64,000 nt of DNA from Callorhinus ursinus (Eukaryota; Chordata; Mammalia; Carnivora; Otariidae). The notes under the pieces are model-generated. The model did not search any database, had not been told where the DNA came from, and saw only the letters and a list, made by a program, of their open reading frames with translations. A program made the translations under genes and the position numbers. Positions 10,150-21,262 of this stretch are shown here, piece after piece (the stretch's first letter is position 1; the number at the start of each line of letters is the position of its first letter). The stretch is from positions 5,887,976-5,951,975 of the forward strand of contig NW_020312858.1 of the NCBI RefSeq assembly GCF_003265705.1, read 5' to 3'.

Positions 10150-10312
10150 GCTGTTTCAGTCCCACCAGCTCATTAGTAACACCTGGGGAATGAAAAACCC
10201 GACTGCTGCCCAGGCTCTACCCTCAGATTCTCCTTGAACGTGTCCGGGGTGGGTCCTGAGCATCATACTTTCACAAGCTACCCTGGTGATTCTAATGGGC
10301 TGGGAACCACCG
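10150..10312 (-). mobile_element. hAT nonautonomous element, MER20-like
   Basis: 'caccagctcattagtaacacctggggaatg', 'gcccaggctctaccctcagattc' and 'ctggtgattctaatgggctgggaaccac' follow the same element plan. This is the third such fragment within 850 bp. Confidence 0.55.
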
Positions 10313-10400
10313 TTCTGTGTAATCTGTTTAACATCTGTCTGTCCCCAAGGGCTGGAAGCTACACAATGGCAGGGCCATTGCATATTTGTTGAATCCAAAA
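10313..10400 (+). mobile_element. L2 LINE 3' end fragment
   Basis: 'gtctgtccccaagggctggaagctacacaatggcagggccattgcatatttgttgaat' corresponds to the L2 3' end (TGTAAGCTCCATGAGGGCAGG ... TTTGTTGAATG). Short and diverged. Confidence 0.6.
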
Positions 10401-10989
10401 TGATTGCCCAGAAGCTGACTGATGGAGCTGGCCTCCCTGCTGGAGGGAAAGGCACTTAGGAGGGAGGCGGAGGCTGAAGCGTGTTCATAGAAAATCCTTA
10501 GCCCAGGCGGATAAACACAGGTGAAGGGAACAATGAACAATGCTGGAGAGGGGTCTTGAATGCCAGGTTGGGGAGTTTGGGCTTCTGCCTCTGGTTACCT
10601 TTTTTGTAATCATTATTTCTGTTGTCTCACCTCTTCCCTGTTGGAGCTTGGCTTCAGGGTAGAGAAGGTTTTTGGGGGTAGTTTCTCTTATTGGTGCCGA
10701 AGCCAGGGCAGAAACGAAAGCCAAGCTCCAGCTGGACTCCTGAGAACACATGGGCCTTGGAAATCATAATAAGAGGAAACCATCTTCCTCATTAATTGAT
10801 TAATGTAATTAAAGAAAGATCAGTACATCGATGCCGACCACATTAGAGTTAATTTGTACAGGCAATTAGCTGTGCTCCCTCCTTCATGCTAACTGCTTCA
10901 GATGTGCTTGTGCCCTGTGGGGCGTTAGTAGGTGCTTGGTTCAAGCCTGGCCCTGGTGAGCCTTATTTTGGGCATCCTGATGCTCAAAA
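10401..10989. other. Unique sequence with AT-rich core
   Basis: No repeat or exon is recognisable. 10780-10885 is an AT-rich island with CATTAATTGATTAATGTAAT and GGCAATTAGCTGTGCTCC, the kind of homeobox-site-rich sequence seen in conserved non-coding elements. The rest is ordinary unique DNA. Confidence 0.45.
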
Positions 10990-11140
10990 GGAGTCCTTGA
11001 TCCCCCAGACGTGGGTTAGATACAAGCTCTGTGACCTTGGATGATGTCTCTTGACTTCTCTGACCCTCAGTTTTCTTGTCTGTCCAATGGGGATAATTAC
11101 ACTGATCTCATGAAGGGGCTGTGAGCATTCAATGTGGAGA
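10990..11140 (+). mobile_element. MIR SINE
   Basis: Sense MIR: 'gtgggttagatacaagctctgtgaccttgg', 'ctgaccctcagttttcttgtctgtccaatggggataatta' and 'aaggggctgtgagcattcaatg'. Confidence 0.85.
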
Positions 11141-11860
11141 TATATGTCCCAGGTCCTGGGGGATTAGGCCATCTCCCTCCTTCCAGTGTCCTTCCAAGGA
11201 TGGCTCCTTTTTCAGGCCTGGTGGCCAGCCCTGGGCGCTACTGCTCCGGCCAGAGATGCTCCTGTAAGGCGTCTGGGGACTGGGCCTGGTTCTTGCCCCC
11301 CACCCCCATCCTGACCAAATATCCATCCTCATTTGCACTCTGGGGCATCTCTGAGGCCTTCTGCTTCTCCCACGCTGCAATCCCTTCACTCCCAGGGAAG
11401 CTCTAATTGCCTCTCTCCAGCCCAGATCTCTCCTCATTCATCCAGATCCAAAGCTCTCCACCCGATGCCACAGCCCCAAAGCTGACTCCTCCATTTGTCC
11501 TGCCCCAACACCCCAAATAGGTTCACTTTCTAGGCTCCTGATTTCTAATATCCTCTCCGCCTTGGCTGTGAATCCAGCAGTTCCCACAGAAGCCACGGGG
11601 TCCTTTTTTCTCCGCTCACCCACCCACTGGCCCTGCAGAAAGATCCCCCTAATGTGACTTCTGCCTTGCTTCTCCACTCCACCCCACCTACCCATTTCTG
11701 CCTTGTCTACCCCCATCTTCTCCCACCATGGATTCCTGTCTTGGGCTGTTCTCTCCTCCCAACTCCCATCCTCCACACCTTGGCTCACTGTTCTTTCTGC
11801 ATGGAGAAGCTTGTCCCTGTTCTCAAACTGTGACCTCTCCTTTCAGTTATGGACTTATAT
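11141..11860 (+). other. Pyrimidine-rich sequence, possible decayed L2
   Basis: A CT-rich 700-bp stretch leading into a clear L2. 'tctctccagcccagatctctcctcattcatccag' near 11413 resembles the L2 ORF2 region CTCTCCAGCCCTGATCTCTC, so the L2 may begin in this stretch. No gene is recognisable. Confidence 0.4.
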
Positions 11861-12118
11861 ACACAGCTAACTTCTTTACATTTCCACTGGGATGTCAACC
11901 TGAACATGTCAGAACCTGAGTTCTTAACCTTTCTCTCTCCCACCTGCCCACAGTGGCCCCCCCCACCTCTCCCCCAATCATCTTCTTTCTTGAGTATTCC
12001 CATGTCAGGACATGGCCACTCCACCCACCAGTGGCTGAAGCCAGAGACTTGGGGGTCACAATTGACATTTCTCTTCCCCTCACCTGCCACATCCAATCAA
12101 TAAGTCCTGTTAATTTTG
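11861..12118 (+). mobile_element. L2 LINE fragment (ORF2 C-terminal region)
   Basis: Sense L2: 'ccactgggatgtcaacctgaacatgtcagaacctgagttctta', 'agccagagacttgggggtcacaattgacatttctcttcccctcac' and 'acatccaatcaataagtcctgtt'. These match the end of the L2 reverse-transcriptase ORF. It stops abruptly at an antisense L1 3' end. Confidence 0.75.
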
Positions 12119-12730
12119 TAGAGCTTTATTGAAGTATAATTGACATACAATAAACTGAATGTATTTAAAGTGTACAATTTGAAAAGTTTTCACATATTTG
12201 TACACGTGGAAACCATCACCACATTTGAGACCATGAACATACCCATCACTCTCAAAAGTTTTCTCATGCTCCTTTGAAGTACTCCCTCCTCTCCCTCCCT
12301 GTCTCTCTCCTCCCATCCCCAGTCAACCATGATCTGCTTTCTGTCACTATAGACTAGTTTGCTTTTCCTAGAATTTTATATAGACCCACCTGGGTTGTTG
12401 TGTGTATCGCTAGTTCATTCCTTCTTATTTTTGAATAGTATTCTGTTGTATGAATATGTTACAACCGGTTTATCCATTCACCTGTTGATGGACATTTGGA
12501 TTATTTCCAGTTTTTGGCTATTACAACTAATGCCGCCATGCACATTCCTGTACAAGTGTTTGCACGGGCATATGCTTTCATTTCTTCTGGGTAAATACGT
12601 AGGAGTGAAATGTCTGGATTGCTTATTGGTATAGGTTTAACTTTTTAAGAAAACTGCTGAAATTTGTCCAAAATGGTAGTATCATCTTACAGTCTTACCA
12701 GCATTGTTTTGAGAGTTCACTGTCACCTTG
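12119..12730 (-). mobile_element. L1 3' end (L1M group), antisense
   Basis: 'agctttattgaagtataattgacatacaataaactg' starts the complement of an L1 3' end. It continues through 'catcaccacatttgagacc', 'ctttctgtcactatagactag' and 'cacctgttgatggacatttgg' to the ORF2 end. No intact frame remains. Confidence 0.88.
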
Positions 12731-12869
12731 GTAATCCGTTATTCATTCAACAGCCGGGAGGAATTTTTATCAGGTCATTGTCATGCTCAACATCCTTCGA
12801 TAGCTTCCCACTGTTCTTAAATAAAATGAATGGATGGAAACAACCCAAGTGTCTACTATAAAACCTATA

Positions 12870-13362
12870 TGCAAATGCTCATAGCAGCACTATTCATAAT
12901 AGCCAAAACATAGGAACAACCCAAATGTCCATTGACTGATGAGTAGACAAACAAAATGTGCTATATCCACAGAATGGAATATTATTCAGCCACAAAAAAG
13001 GATGAAGTACTGAGTCATGCTACAACATGGGAAGACCTTGAAAACATGATACTAATTGAAAGAAGCCAGACACAACAGACCACACATTCTTATGACTCCA
13101 TTTATATGAAATGTCTGGAAGGGACAAATCCACAGAGACAGAAAATAGATCAGTGGTTTCCAGGGGCTGGGGAAAGGGGGGAATGGGAAGGGACTGCTAA
13201 TATGTCTGAGGTTTCTTTTTGGGGTGATGAAATGTTCTGGAATTAGAGCGTAGTAGTGGTTGCACAACCCTGAATTTACTAAAAACCACTACATTGTTAA
13301 GCAATTAAAATGGGTAAATTGTATTGTGCGTGAATTTTATTTCTGTAAAAATCCTAGAACTA
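12870..13362 (+). mobile_element. L1 3' end (L1M group), sense
   Basis: 'tgctcatagcagcactattcataatagccaaaa', 'gaatattattcagccac', 'atacaacatgggaagacc'-like text, 'ggtttccaggggctggggaa' and 'gcaattaaaatgggtaaattg' run in sense order. With 12119-12730 it forms a head-to-head pair. The consensus parts overlap, so they are separate insertions and not one twin-primed element. Confidence 0.88.
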
Positions 13363-13739
13363 AATGTGAAATCTAAAACTATAAAACTTTTTTTTTTTTT
13401 TTTACCATGGCCCACAGGCCTGCATGCTCTTTTTCTATTCTTTTTCTCAACTTCCTCTTTGATTTTTTCTTCTGCCATCAACTTTCCCCTTGCTTCCTGG
13501 CCTTTTTTGACTTCTCGGGAATGTGGTCTGCCCCTTTTTACCACAGGACCTTTGTATATGTTACTCCCTCTGGTTTTAAAGCTCCCTCCCTACTTTTGCA
13601 CTCTTATGTGTCTAGGACTTACTAATTTTTCTGTTTAATGTTTCTTTTTCAGAGAGTTTGATGCTCTTACCCTCTCTTATCTACATTGTCTTTTTTTAAT
13701 AGCCTATCTTCCTGTCTCATTATCTATCATCACATTCTA

Positions 13740-14100
13740 TATTGGTCAGCTATTGCTGTGTAACAAAAAAAAAAAAAAAGAAAAAAGTGGGGGCACCGCA
13801 TCTCATCTCAGTGGTATTCAATAGTAAACATTTATCTCATTCATGAGATGGTGGCTCTGCTTTCATCCATCTCCTGGGACCAGCAGGCTAGCTAGGGTAT
13901 GTTCTCATGGCTCTGGCTGAGTGTAAGAGGACAAACCTCATTGTGTAAGTACATTCCAAATTCCTGCTTATGTCATGGCTACTCACATTCCACTGGCCAA
14001 AATTTTGCCCCAAATCCATGGACAGGAGGACCGTTGTATGGTCAAATCTTGACATAAAGAAGGGTGGGGACTTGGAGCCAATCTTTCAACCTACCCCATA
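13740..14100 (-). mobile_element. MaLR-type LTR (MLT1-like), antisense
   Basis: 'ggtcagctattgctgtgtaacaaa' opens the element, an A-run expands inside it (13764-13780), and it closes with 'cacattccactggccaaaa' and 'ggtggggacttggagccaatctttcaacctacccc'. This follows the antisense plan of older MLT1 LTRs. Confidence 0.65.
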
Positions 14101-14179
14101 CCCTTCACTTGATCACACTGAATAATTGATTATTTCTTTCTCTTTATTTGATGATTTATTTCTTTATTTGATTATCTGT

Positions 14180-14338
14180 TATTTGTTTGTCTCCCCCTGG
14201 CCTGCATTCTTCATGTGGGCATGGTATGCCTGGCCCATTTACAATTGTATTCCTCAGTGCTTAGCTCTGTACCTGGCACATATTAGACAATCAATATTTA
14301 AGTAATTGTTTGAATGAATGAATGAATGAATGAATGAA
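14180..14338 (+). mobile_element. L2 LINE 3' end with (GAAT)n tail
   Basis: 'tcctcagtgcttagctctgtacctggcacatattag' and 'caatatttaagtaattgtttgaatgaatg' are the L2 3' terminus. Its terminal TGAA-type repeat has expanded to about six GAAT units (14311-14338). Confidence 0.85.
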
Positions 14339-14339
14339 G

Positions 14340-14440
14340 TAACTTTCTTTCTCTTAGCCTCTTTTCCTTGCCTGTAAAATGGGGATTATAATCTTTAGAT
14401 CACTGAGCTGTTGGGAGGATTCCATTTAATTGAGGCTTTG
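14340..14440 (+). mobile_element. MIR SINE fragment
   Basis: 'cttgcctgtaaaatggggattataatc' and 'gagctgttgggaggattcc' are the sense MIR core, placed directly behind the L2 tail. Confidence 0.7.
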
Positions 14441-15929
14441 TTATCTGGAAGGCCCTTAGGATTTGGTAGTTGAAGGTCCAGCTCAAACTTAAGGACCCAT
14501 CCTGACCCAGGGAAGCCTACTGTTTAAGGGCCCAGCACATCCTCCATCCCCTTCACTAGGGAGCACACTTCATGCTCCTTCTGTAGGCCAGTGAACTGCA
14601 TCCAGGTTCCTGGAAGTCAGCATCCCCAGTCTGAGTGCTCCTAGGTCCCACTGCAGAATGGATGCCTCGACCCACATAAGGAACATCCGTTCTTTCCCAT
14701 GTAGACTCGCGTGTTTGGGGACTGGAACTCTCACCACACCAGGGGCTGGTTCCACCGCATCCTTGCTATTCTGGAGGGCTATCTGCAGGGCTTCGGGACA
14801 GCATGGTTTTCCAGAATCCCAGGGCTTCATTGGCTACAGGGAAAGAGGAAGCAACCCACCTCCAGGGACTAGGCAGTAAGCTTGAACTTACTTTATTCAT
14901 ATATCACAGAGGCCAAGACACGCCGAGCCTGGGCTCTGGATCTCTCAGAAACACTCAGCCACCTCTGTTGCTGCAAAACTCATGTTTTTAGAGGATTTTT
15001 GAAAAAAAATTCCTAATGTGAAAGAAAAAAGCTACGTGATAAAAAAAACCATCTGAGAGGCAGCCGCTACCATCTGCTGTGCATGCAGCTGTTTCTCGAT
15101 AGCAGACCCCCCCCCCCACTTCCCCTGATTAGCTTGGGGAAGGCTCCAGGCCCAAGGCTGGTGTGTTGGACTGGACCCAACATTTCTGAGCAGGAAGCCT
15201 GAGGCACCCATGCAAAGTGCTTTGAGAACCCCCATCCTGAGCCTAGCTCACCTCTCAGCTCCATAACTGCATGCTCTTGACTTAACATAGTCAAGCCATA
15301 ATTCTTCCATCTGTAAAATGGCATAATATTTGTATGTGCCATTGGCACAGAGAACTCATGCACAAGGACCAGGTCTTGCTTTTGAGTATAAAGCAAAACC
15401 TCCATCTGCCTTCAGGTCTCTGAACCACATGGGTCCATCATTCATTCCCCTAATGTAAGTGACAGAGAGAGGAGATCTATTTTCATCACTACCATTTGGG
15501 CAGATTCCTGCTGAAGGAAGAGGAGGCCACAGACAGTGAAAATGGTGATCACTTTTCTTGGCTGGATCTCCTCTGTCTGGAGGGGGGTCTTGATGGAAGG
15601 CTCAGTTGCAGATGTGCACCCAGTGGGTGAGCTCAAGGAGGCTAAAGAGTACTCTTTTTGAATTGGGGAGCTTTCAGAAATCCAGAATCCAGGCTCAGCA
15701 TGTCAGCATGCTGGGGTCTTAGATTCTGGGACATATGGTTACAGAGAGCTCAAGCCCCCTTTAGCCGGCCTCTGTGTTCCTTTCCCAAGCTGTCAGTGAC
15801 AGGTACCATGGCAGCTTGTGCCTCATAGATGGAAGAGTTGATCATGGCAGAGAGGATGTCTACAGAGCACAGGAGTGGAATGGGATCTGACCAGAGTAGG
15901 AGTCTCCTAACCTCATAGGGAGAAGGAGG
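14441..15929. other. Unique sequence, no gene seen
   Basis: About 1.5 kb without a confident repeat. A faint MIR-like trace lies at 15270-15330 ('cttccatctgtaaaatggcataa') and a run of about 12 C at 15107-15118. Frames of up to 112 codons have no domain signature. A very decayed LTR cannot be excluded near 15700-15930. Confidence 0.5.
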
Positions 15930-16052
15930 ACTGAGCAAATAGAATGACGCTTGGGGAAGTTCTCGGCACAATGACTGGGTCAGAGGAGTTGCTTGATGAA
16001 TGCTAGCTATTTTTATTATTATTATTATCATTATTATTATTATTATTATTAT
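15930..16052 (+). repeat. MIR/L2-like tail with (ATT)n
   Basis: 'gcttgatgaatgctagctatttttattattatt' looks like a MIR 3' end whose terminal ATT repeat has expanded into an imperfect (ATT)n array at 16010-16052 with one ATC interruption. Confidence 0.65.
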
Positions 16053-16149
16053 CCTTAGCATTGGTTAGTATTCTTGTTGTTACTGTCTTCATTGTTATTA
16101 GGAGTGGCAAGATGAGGTAGAGATGGCTAGCTGGCCACCAAAAATTTTT

Positions 16150-16915
16150 GCTTCTTCTGTCACTGAATAGAGTTGGTGCTTGGAGCATCTGTCCAGAGAA
16201 GGACTACATTTCCCAGACTCCCTTGCATCTAGGTATGCCTTTATGACTAGTTCTCATCAGTGGGCTGGCTACCAGCAGAAATACTTCGTGTCAGTTTTAG
16301 GCCCCCTGGAGTTAAGAAGTGGCTCTGCCTTCTCCAACCTCTTCCTCCACCTCCTGGCTAGAAGCTGAGGACTTTTCTGTGTGCCATGGATCATTTGGTA
16401 GACGAGTGATGCTTATGGACCCCTACTCAGCATAATGATTTTCGTTGCATGAAGTAAAATTCATAGGATTATAAAGGAAACCAATTATATTGAAATAGAA
16501 TTCTCTCCAAAGACTCCTTGGGGTTTGTGGACCCAGGTTAAATCTGCTAGAGCAGGGTTTCTCTGTGGCATCAATACTTACATTTTGGGCTGGATATGTT
16601 TTTGCTGTGGGGCAGTCCTGTGCATGGTAAGATGTTTAGCAGCAACTCTGGCCTCTATCTACTAGATGCCAGTAGCACTCTCTTCCCCAGTCAGGATAAT
16701 CGAATGTCTTTCCAGGCCTTGAAAATGTCCTTGGAAGTGGAGGTAGGGGGACACAATCACTTCACATTGAGAACCGCTGTGCTAGAGGATGATGGGACCA
16801 CAAAGAGGAAGGAACTTGGGTCTGAGGCTTACCATAAGGAGGAAAGCTGCCCACTGACCAGTGATACCTGCACTGGACTATTGCATGGGTGGGATTATTA
16901 TGTTGAACCACTAAA
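16150..16915 (+). mobile_element. Decayed LTR-like repeat, split by MER5A
   Basis: 'aaggactacatttcccagactcccttgcatctaggtatg' is the start of a widespread mammalian LTR-like repeat. 'gaaccactaaaacg' near 16910 looks like its TTAAGCCACTGAGA end. The MER5A copy at 16553-16779 sits between the halves. I do not assign a family name. Confidence 0.5.
16553..16779 (+). mobile_element. hAT DNA element MER5A-like
   Basis: 'cagggtttctctgtggcatc' to 'cattgagaaccgctg' with the core 'gatgtttagcagcaactctggcctctatctactagatgccagtagcac' is a nearly complete MER5A. It is flanked by the 8-bp duplication TGCTAGAG (16545-16552 and 16780-16787), the length expected for hAT transposition. It encodes no protein. Confidence 0.92.
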
Positions 16916-17565
16916 ACGTGAAAGGAAGAAGTGTACAGTGGACATCATATACCCATCATGTAGACTCTACAATTAACTTTTTGTCTATTTGCTTTATAAT
17001 ATATTTGTCCAGATTGATGGAGTTTTTACATATGTGTATCTCTGGTCAACATACAGAATACTTCCATCACCTCAGGAAGTTCCCTTAAGTCCTTTTCTAG
17101 ACAATACGCACACTCCCACCATCCACTCAGACTTTGATCACCACACATTAGTTTTGCCTGTTTCTGAATTGCATGGGATTCAGTCATATGATATGTACTA
17201 TCCTATGTCTGACTTCTTTCCCTTAGTGTAATAGTCTTAAGATCCACCTGTGTTGCTGTGTGTATTGATAGTTTTTTCTTTCTTTTATTGCTGTGTAGTG
17301 TTTCTTTGTATGGATATACCACAATTTGTTCTTCCATTCTCTTACTGATGAGTGTTTGGATTGTCGCCAGTGTTTGGCTATTATGAATGAAGTCATTATG
17401 AATATCTTTATGGATATATGTGCTAATTTCTCAGGGATAAATACCTAGAAGTATATTTGCTAGACTCTATGGTTCACTTGACACCCAGCCATGTGTGTGT
17501 TCCAATTGTTCTCATCCTTGTCAACACTTAGTGTTGTTAATTCTTAAAGTTTTAGTATAATTACG
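16916..17565 (-). mobile_element. L1 3' region (L1M group), antisense
   Basis: 'cccatcatgtagactctacaattaac', 'ggatataccacaatttg', 'gtgtttggctattatgaatgaag' and 'gggataaatacctagaagta' follow the antisense L1 3' UTR/ORF2 end plan. Diverged and truncated. Confidence 0.8.
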
Positions 17566-17589
17566 TGTTGAATTGAAATTGTGGTGTGT

Positions 17590-18660
17590 GCTACATAGGA
17601 GAAGCTCTGGGGAGTCAGGGGCTATGCTGGTAAAGCGATTGGAGAGGGAACAGCTTTAGTAGAGGCTTGGAGGGTGGAGGGAACATGAGATGTTGGAAGC
17701 AAGAGGCCAGTGTAGCTAGAGAATGAAGCACAAGGAGCAGAGTGAGGGGAGGTGAGATTGCTGGGGTTATAGGAGCCCGACTAGGGAGGGCCTTGAAGGG
17801 TAAGGCAAGGAGGTTTGTTTGTCTTTCTCATTGAGTAAAGGTGGGAATGTAAAATGGTAACCCACTTGGGAAAACAGTTGGCAGTCCCTCAAGTGGTGAA
17901 ACACAGAGTTTCTGTATAATCCAGCAATTCTATTCCTAGGTAGATATCCAAGAGAAATGAAAATGTATCATCACATAAACTTGTATACATATATTTGCAT
18001 CAGCAGTATTCAGAATAGCCCAAAATGGAAATTACCCCAAAGTCCATCAGCTGATGAACAAATTGGCATATCCTTACAGTGGAATATTATTTAGCCATAA
18101 AAAGAGTGATGTACTGACACATGCTACAACACAGAGGGACCTTGAAAACATTACGGTAACTGAAAGAACCAGTCACAGAAAGACTATTTACTGTATGATT
18201 CCATTTATATGAAATGTCCATGATGGGCAAATCCATAGAGATGGAAAGTAGATCAATGGTTTTCAGGCTGTGTGTGAGGTGGCTGGGGAGTGACAGCTAA
18301 GGGGCAAGGGGATTCTTTTGGGCGTGATTAAAATGTTCTAACATTGATTGTGGTCATGGCTGCACAAGTCTGTGAACATTCTAAAAACCATTCAATGGTT
18401 GAATAGTATGCTGTATATGAATTATATCTCTATAAAGCTGTTAAAAACTAAGCAAACTAAAACAGTAAAGGGAAACCCCATCTAATGGCTTTAAATAGAA
18501 GAATGACATGATCTTATTATGTTTTTAAAGCACTCCGACAGCTGTGTGAACTAGGGACAGGGATGGAATCAGGAAGCAAGTTAGGAGAATGTTGTGAGTG
18601 CAGTACAAGGTCTTGGACTAGGCTGTGGCAGTGAAGAAGGGGAGACGATTTTGATACCCC
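17590..18660 (-). mobile_element. L2 LINE, split by an L1 insertion
   Basis: The left part (17590-17835) contains 'ggaacatgagatgttggaagc', 'ggccagtgtagctagag' and 'gggccttgaagggtaaggcaaggag'. The right part (18460-18660) resumes with 'ggctttaaatagaagaatgacatgatc', 'gcactccgacagctgtgtg' and 'caggaagcaagttagga'. Both are antisense L2 in consecutive consensus order, separated by a sense L1. This dates the L1 as younger than the L2. Confidence 0.8.
17842..18455 (+). mobile_element. L1 3' end inserted in L2
   Basis: 'ggtgggaatgtaaaatggtaaccca' begins near the ORF2 C-terminal end. 'ggaatattatttagccataaaa', 'gattccatttatatgaaatgtcc' and 'ctataaagctgttaaaa' complete the 3' end. The flanking AGTAAAGG is repeated on both sides, consistent with a short target duplication. 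5'-truncated and dead. Confidence 0.88.
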
Positions 18661-18740
18661 ATGGGTCTGAGTCCTGCTTGCAGGGCTGGAATGAATGGTC
18701 TGGGGAGTCTGCCCTGAGGGGTAGGGCCAGGTGGGGCATT

Positions 18741-19100
18741 CCCCAGAGATTAAAAAAATTGTTATTATTATGTTATGTTAATCACCATACATCACATCAT
18801 TAGTTCTTGATGTAGTGTTCCATGATTCATTGTTTGTGCATAACACCCAGTGCTCCACGCAGAACGTGCCCTCCTTAATACCCATCACCAGGCTAACCCA
18901 TCCCCCCACCCCCCTCCCCTCTAGAACCCTCAGTTTGTTTTTCAGAGTCCATCATCTCTCATGGTTCGTCTCCCCCTCTGACATACTCCCCTTTTCTTCC
19001 TCTCCTGTTATCTTCTTCTTTTTCTTTTTTCTTAAAATATGTTGCGTTATTTGTTTCAGAAGTACAGATCTGTGATTCAACAGTCTTGCTCCCCAGAGAT
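18741..19100. repeat. Target-site duplication around young L1
   Basis: CCCCAGAGAT followed by TTAAAAA-type sequence appears at 18741-18757 and, with one extra base, at 19091-19107. It brackets the L1 3' end precisely. Confidence 0.88.
18758..19090 (-). mobile_element. Carnivore L1 3' end, 5'-truncated, recent
   Basis: Antisense L1 3' UTR of the recent carnivore type: 'tgttaatcaccatacatcac', 'gttccatgattcattgtttg', 'cccagtgctccacgcagaacg', 'cttaatacccatcaccaggc' and 'cagaagtacagatctgtgattc'. It is nearly identical to the copy at 25535-25905 over about 320 bp. Clear target duplications and low divergence indicate recent insertion. Confidence 0.92.
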
Positions 19101-20044
19101 ATTAAAAAGAGACCATGACCAGGACAAGGTGACCAGGATGTCACCAGCTCTTGTCTGCTGTCTATCATGAGTGCCATGATGGGGTCTTGTGTTCCTTGGT
19201 GGGTGTCCCAGCCCACCTGTTGCATGGAACTGTCTCTATGTTATATGGGGAATTTTAACTCCAAATGCAGAAAATTCTCAGACTCAGATGCAATTGCTCC
19301 TTATTCCCACTCTTAGCAGAATCTCCACCACTATCTCTGTGGCTCTGTTTATTTCGAATCTCAATGGTAGAAGAATCAATAGGAAACTTTTCTTCCATCA
19401 GATGGTGAACAGGACCTGCCTCTAGTTACTTCCACACAAGAATGAGGGCTCTCTCCCTCCTTTCCTCTGATCTGTCTCTTGTGTCTTCCTGCCGAGCTGT
19501 CACCAAGGGAAAGGGCTTGGTGCCCCAATCTTTTGGTGGGAAGATGAACCTCCAAACTGGATTCAACTTGAAAAAGTTTCCCCACTGTGCAGAGGGCATG
19601 GACGTCTGGTGCTTTGTGGGTATCACTCACTATGTCTGCATGTCTGACTCAGCCTCTGTCATGACCACTCACCCTAACCACACACAATCTACTTCCACTG
19701 CCACCGCATCTCTCTAGGTGTTTAAGGGAGGCAAATTCTAGGGTTAAAAAGTGAGGGACACACTGGCTAAATAGACTTCACCTGTTTTTTCTTTGCAGGA
19801 CTCCTCAGAACTTTTAATGTGTTAATGTGCATGGAGATCTCCAATTCTGGGTCCATGGGATCTTTCTTCCTGGGCCATGCTGTGCAACTCTGTTTTGTTG
19901 CTCACTCTGGGGAGGTGGACATTCATGTTGGGTGGACCCATGCTGGCAGATGCTGGTACCCAATAGGGACAGGCTAAATCAGCAGCTCTTTTTTGAAAAT
20001 GGGCCAAAGGCAGGTCATTTTTGTCCAGGCACAATTTCAGTTAT
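19101..20044. other. Unique sequence, no gene seen
   Basis: No repeat is recognised. Frames of 84-91 codons occur on both strands at 19376-19717 without domain features. Text is moderately GC-rich and unremarkable. Confidence 0.5.
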
Positions 20045-20420
20045 ACCAGGTTGGAGGTCTGTCTAGGGTGCCTTGAGAGGGGAGAGGAGGGGGATTACTT
20101 TTCTCTGGGGAGTTCAGGGAAGGCTGAACTCTGGGCGTTATGTTTGTTCTGGGTCTTGAATGATGCAAAAGGCTGTATAGGGCAAATTAAAGTGAGGGGG
20201 GCATTCCAGACACAGAAAACAGTAAGTGCAAAGGTCCTGAGGTATAAAAAAAGCATGGTGCATTTGGGAGAAGTGAAAAATTCAGTGTGCTTAGAGAGGA
20301 GTGTTCTAGGGGTGGTGTGCTAGGAGACCAGACCAAGGAGAATAGGCTCAAGTCAAATCCAAAAGGTCTCTGGGTATTAGGCCAAGAGATTTGATTCTTG
20401 GTCAAGAGGAAACAACAGAG
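20045..20420 (-). mobile_element. L2 LINE 3' fragment
   Basis: Antisense L2: 'gagttcagggaaggctgaact', 'gggtcttgaatgatgcaaaagg', 'gggcattccagacacagaaaacagtaagtgcaaaggtcctgagg', 'gagaccagaccaaggag' and 'taggccaagagatttgattc'. Confidence 0.75.
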
Positions 20421-20649
20421 GCTACAAAAACTATTACTAATCCATTATAATGGGTTATACAGGCCTATGGTAAACAGTGAACAATGAACCTCCCTCCCTC
20501 TTTGTTCCCAGCTCCCAGAACCTTTTCCCCCTCTACGGAACCAAACATTGCAAAGACTGTCATCCTTCCAGAAGGATGCTCTGCATATATAAGTGTAGAT
20601 GTATATGTGTCTATATCCTTTAAAAACCCTCACAAAGAGCAGCATTCTA

Positions 20650-21262
20650 ATCACACTGTTCAGCACTTTGCTTTTCTCACTTAACAATATATCTTAGAGA
20701 TTGTTTCATATCCGTACATAAAGAGCTGCCTCATTCTTTTTTAACAGCCATAAAGATTTCCATTGTGTGAATGTATGGCAATTTATTTAAGCAGTCCCCT
20801 GTTGATGGACATTCAGGCTGTCTCCAATCTTCTGTTATTATAAACCGTGCTGCAGTGAATAGCCTTGTACATCCAACTTTGCATACATATATGCAAGTAT
20901 GGCTGTGGAATACATTCTAGAGCTGTAGAATTTATGGGTCAATGGGTATGGGCATCAAACATTTTGACAGAGGATGCTGAATTGCCATTCATTGCTCTCC
21001 AAGGCTGGTGGCTTCTCTGCACTCTGGCCAGTTCAGTGTGTGATCAAACATTTTGATCTTTGTTAATTCAATAAATAAAAAAATCGTTTCTCATTGTGGT
21101 TTTCATTTGTATTTCCTTTTTAAAAGCCCAAGATTAAACCCTTTTTTGCATGTTTGGAGGCGATTTAAGCTTTCTAACCTGAGAACTGCTTGTTCACATC
21201 CTTTGCCCATTTTTTTTCGGATTGTTGGCCTCTTTTTCTTACTGGATTGTCAGCACACTGGT
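20650..21262 (-). mobile_element. L1/HAL1-like LINE, antisense
   Basis: 'tcacttaacaatatatcttagagattg', 'gcagtcccctgttgatggacattcaggctg', 'gtgctgcagtgaatagccttgtacat', 'caaacattttgatctttgttaa' and 'cacatcctttgcccatttt' are the antisense plan of an L1-group LINE of the HAL1/L1M type. Decayed. Confidence 0.8.

Noticed and set aside
12119..13362. Possible single L1 with a twin-priming inversion
   Set aside because: The two opposed parts cover overlapping consensus regions, so they are separate insertions.
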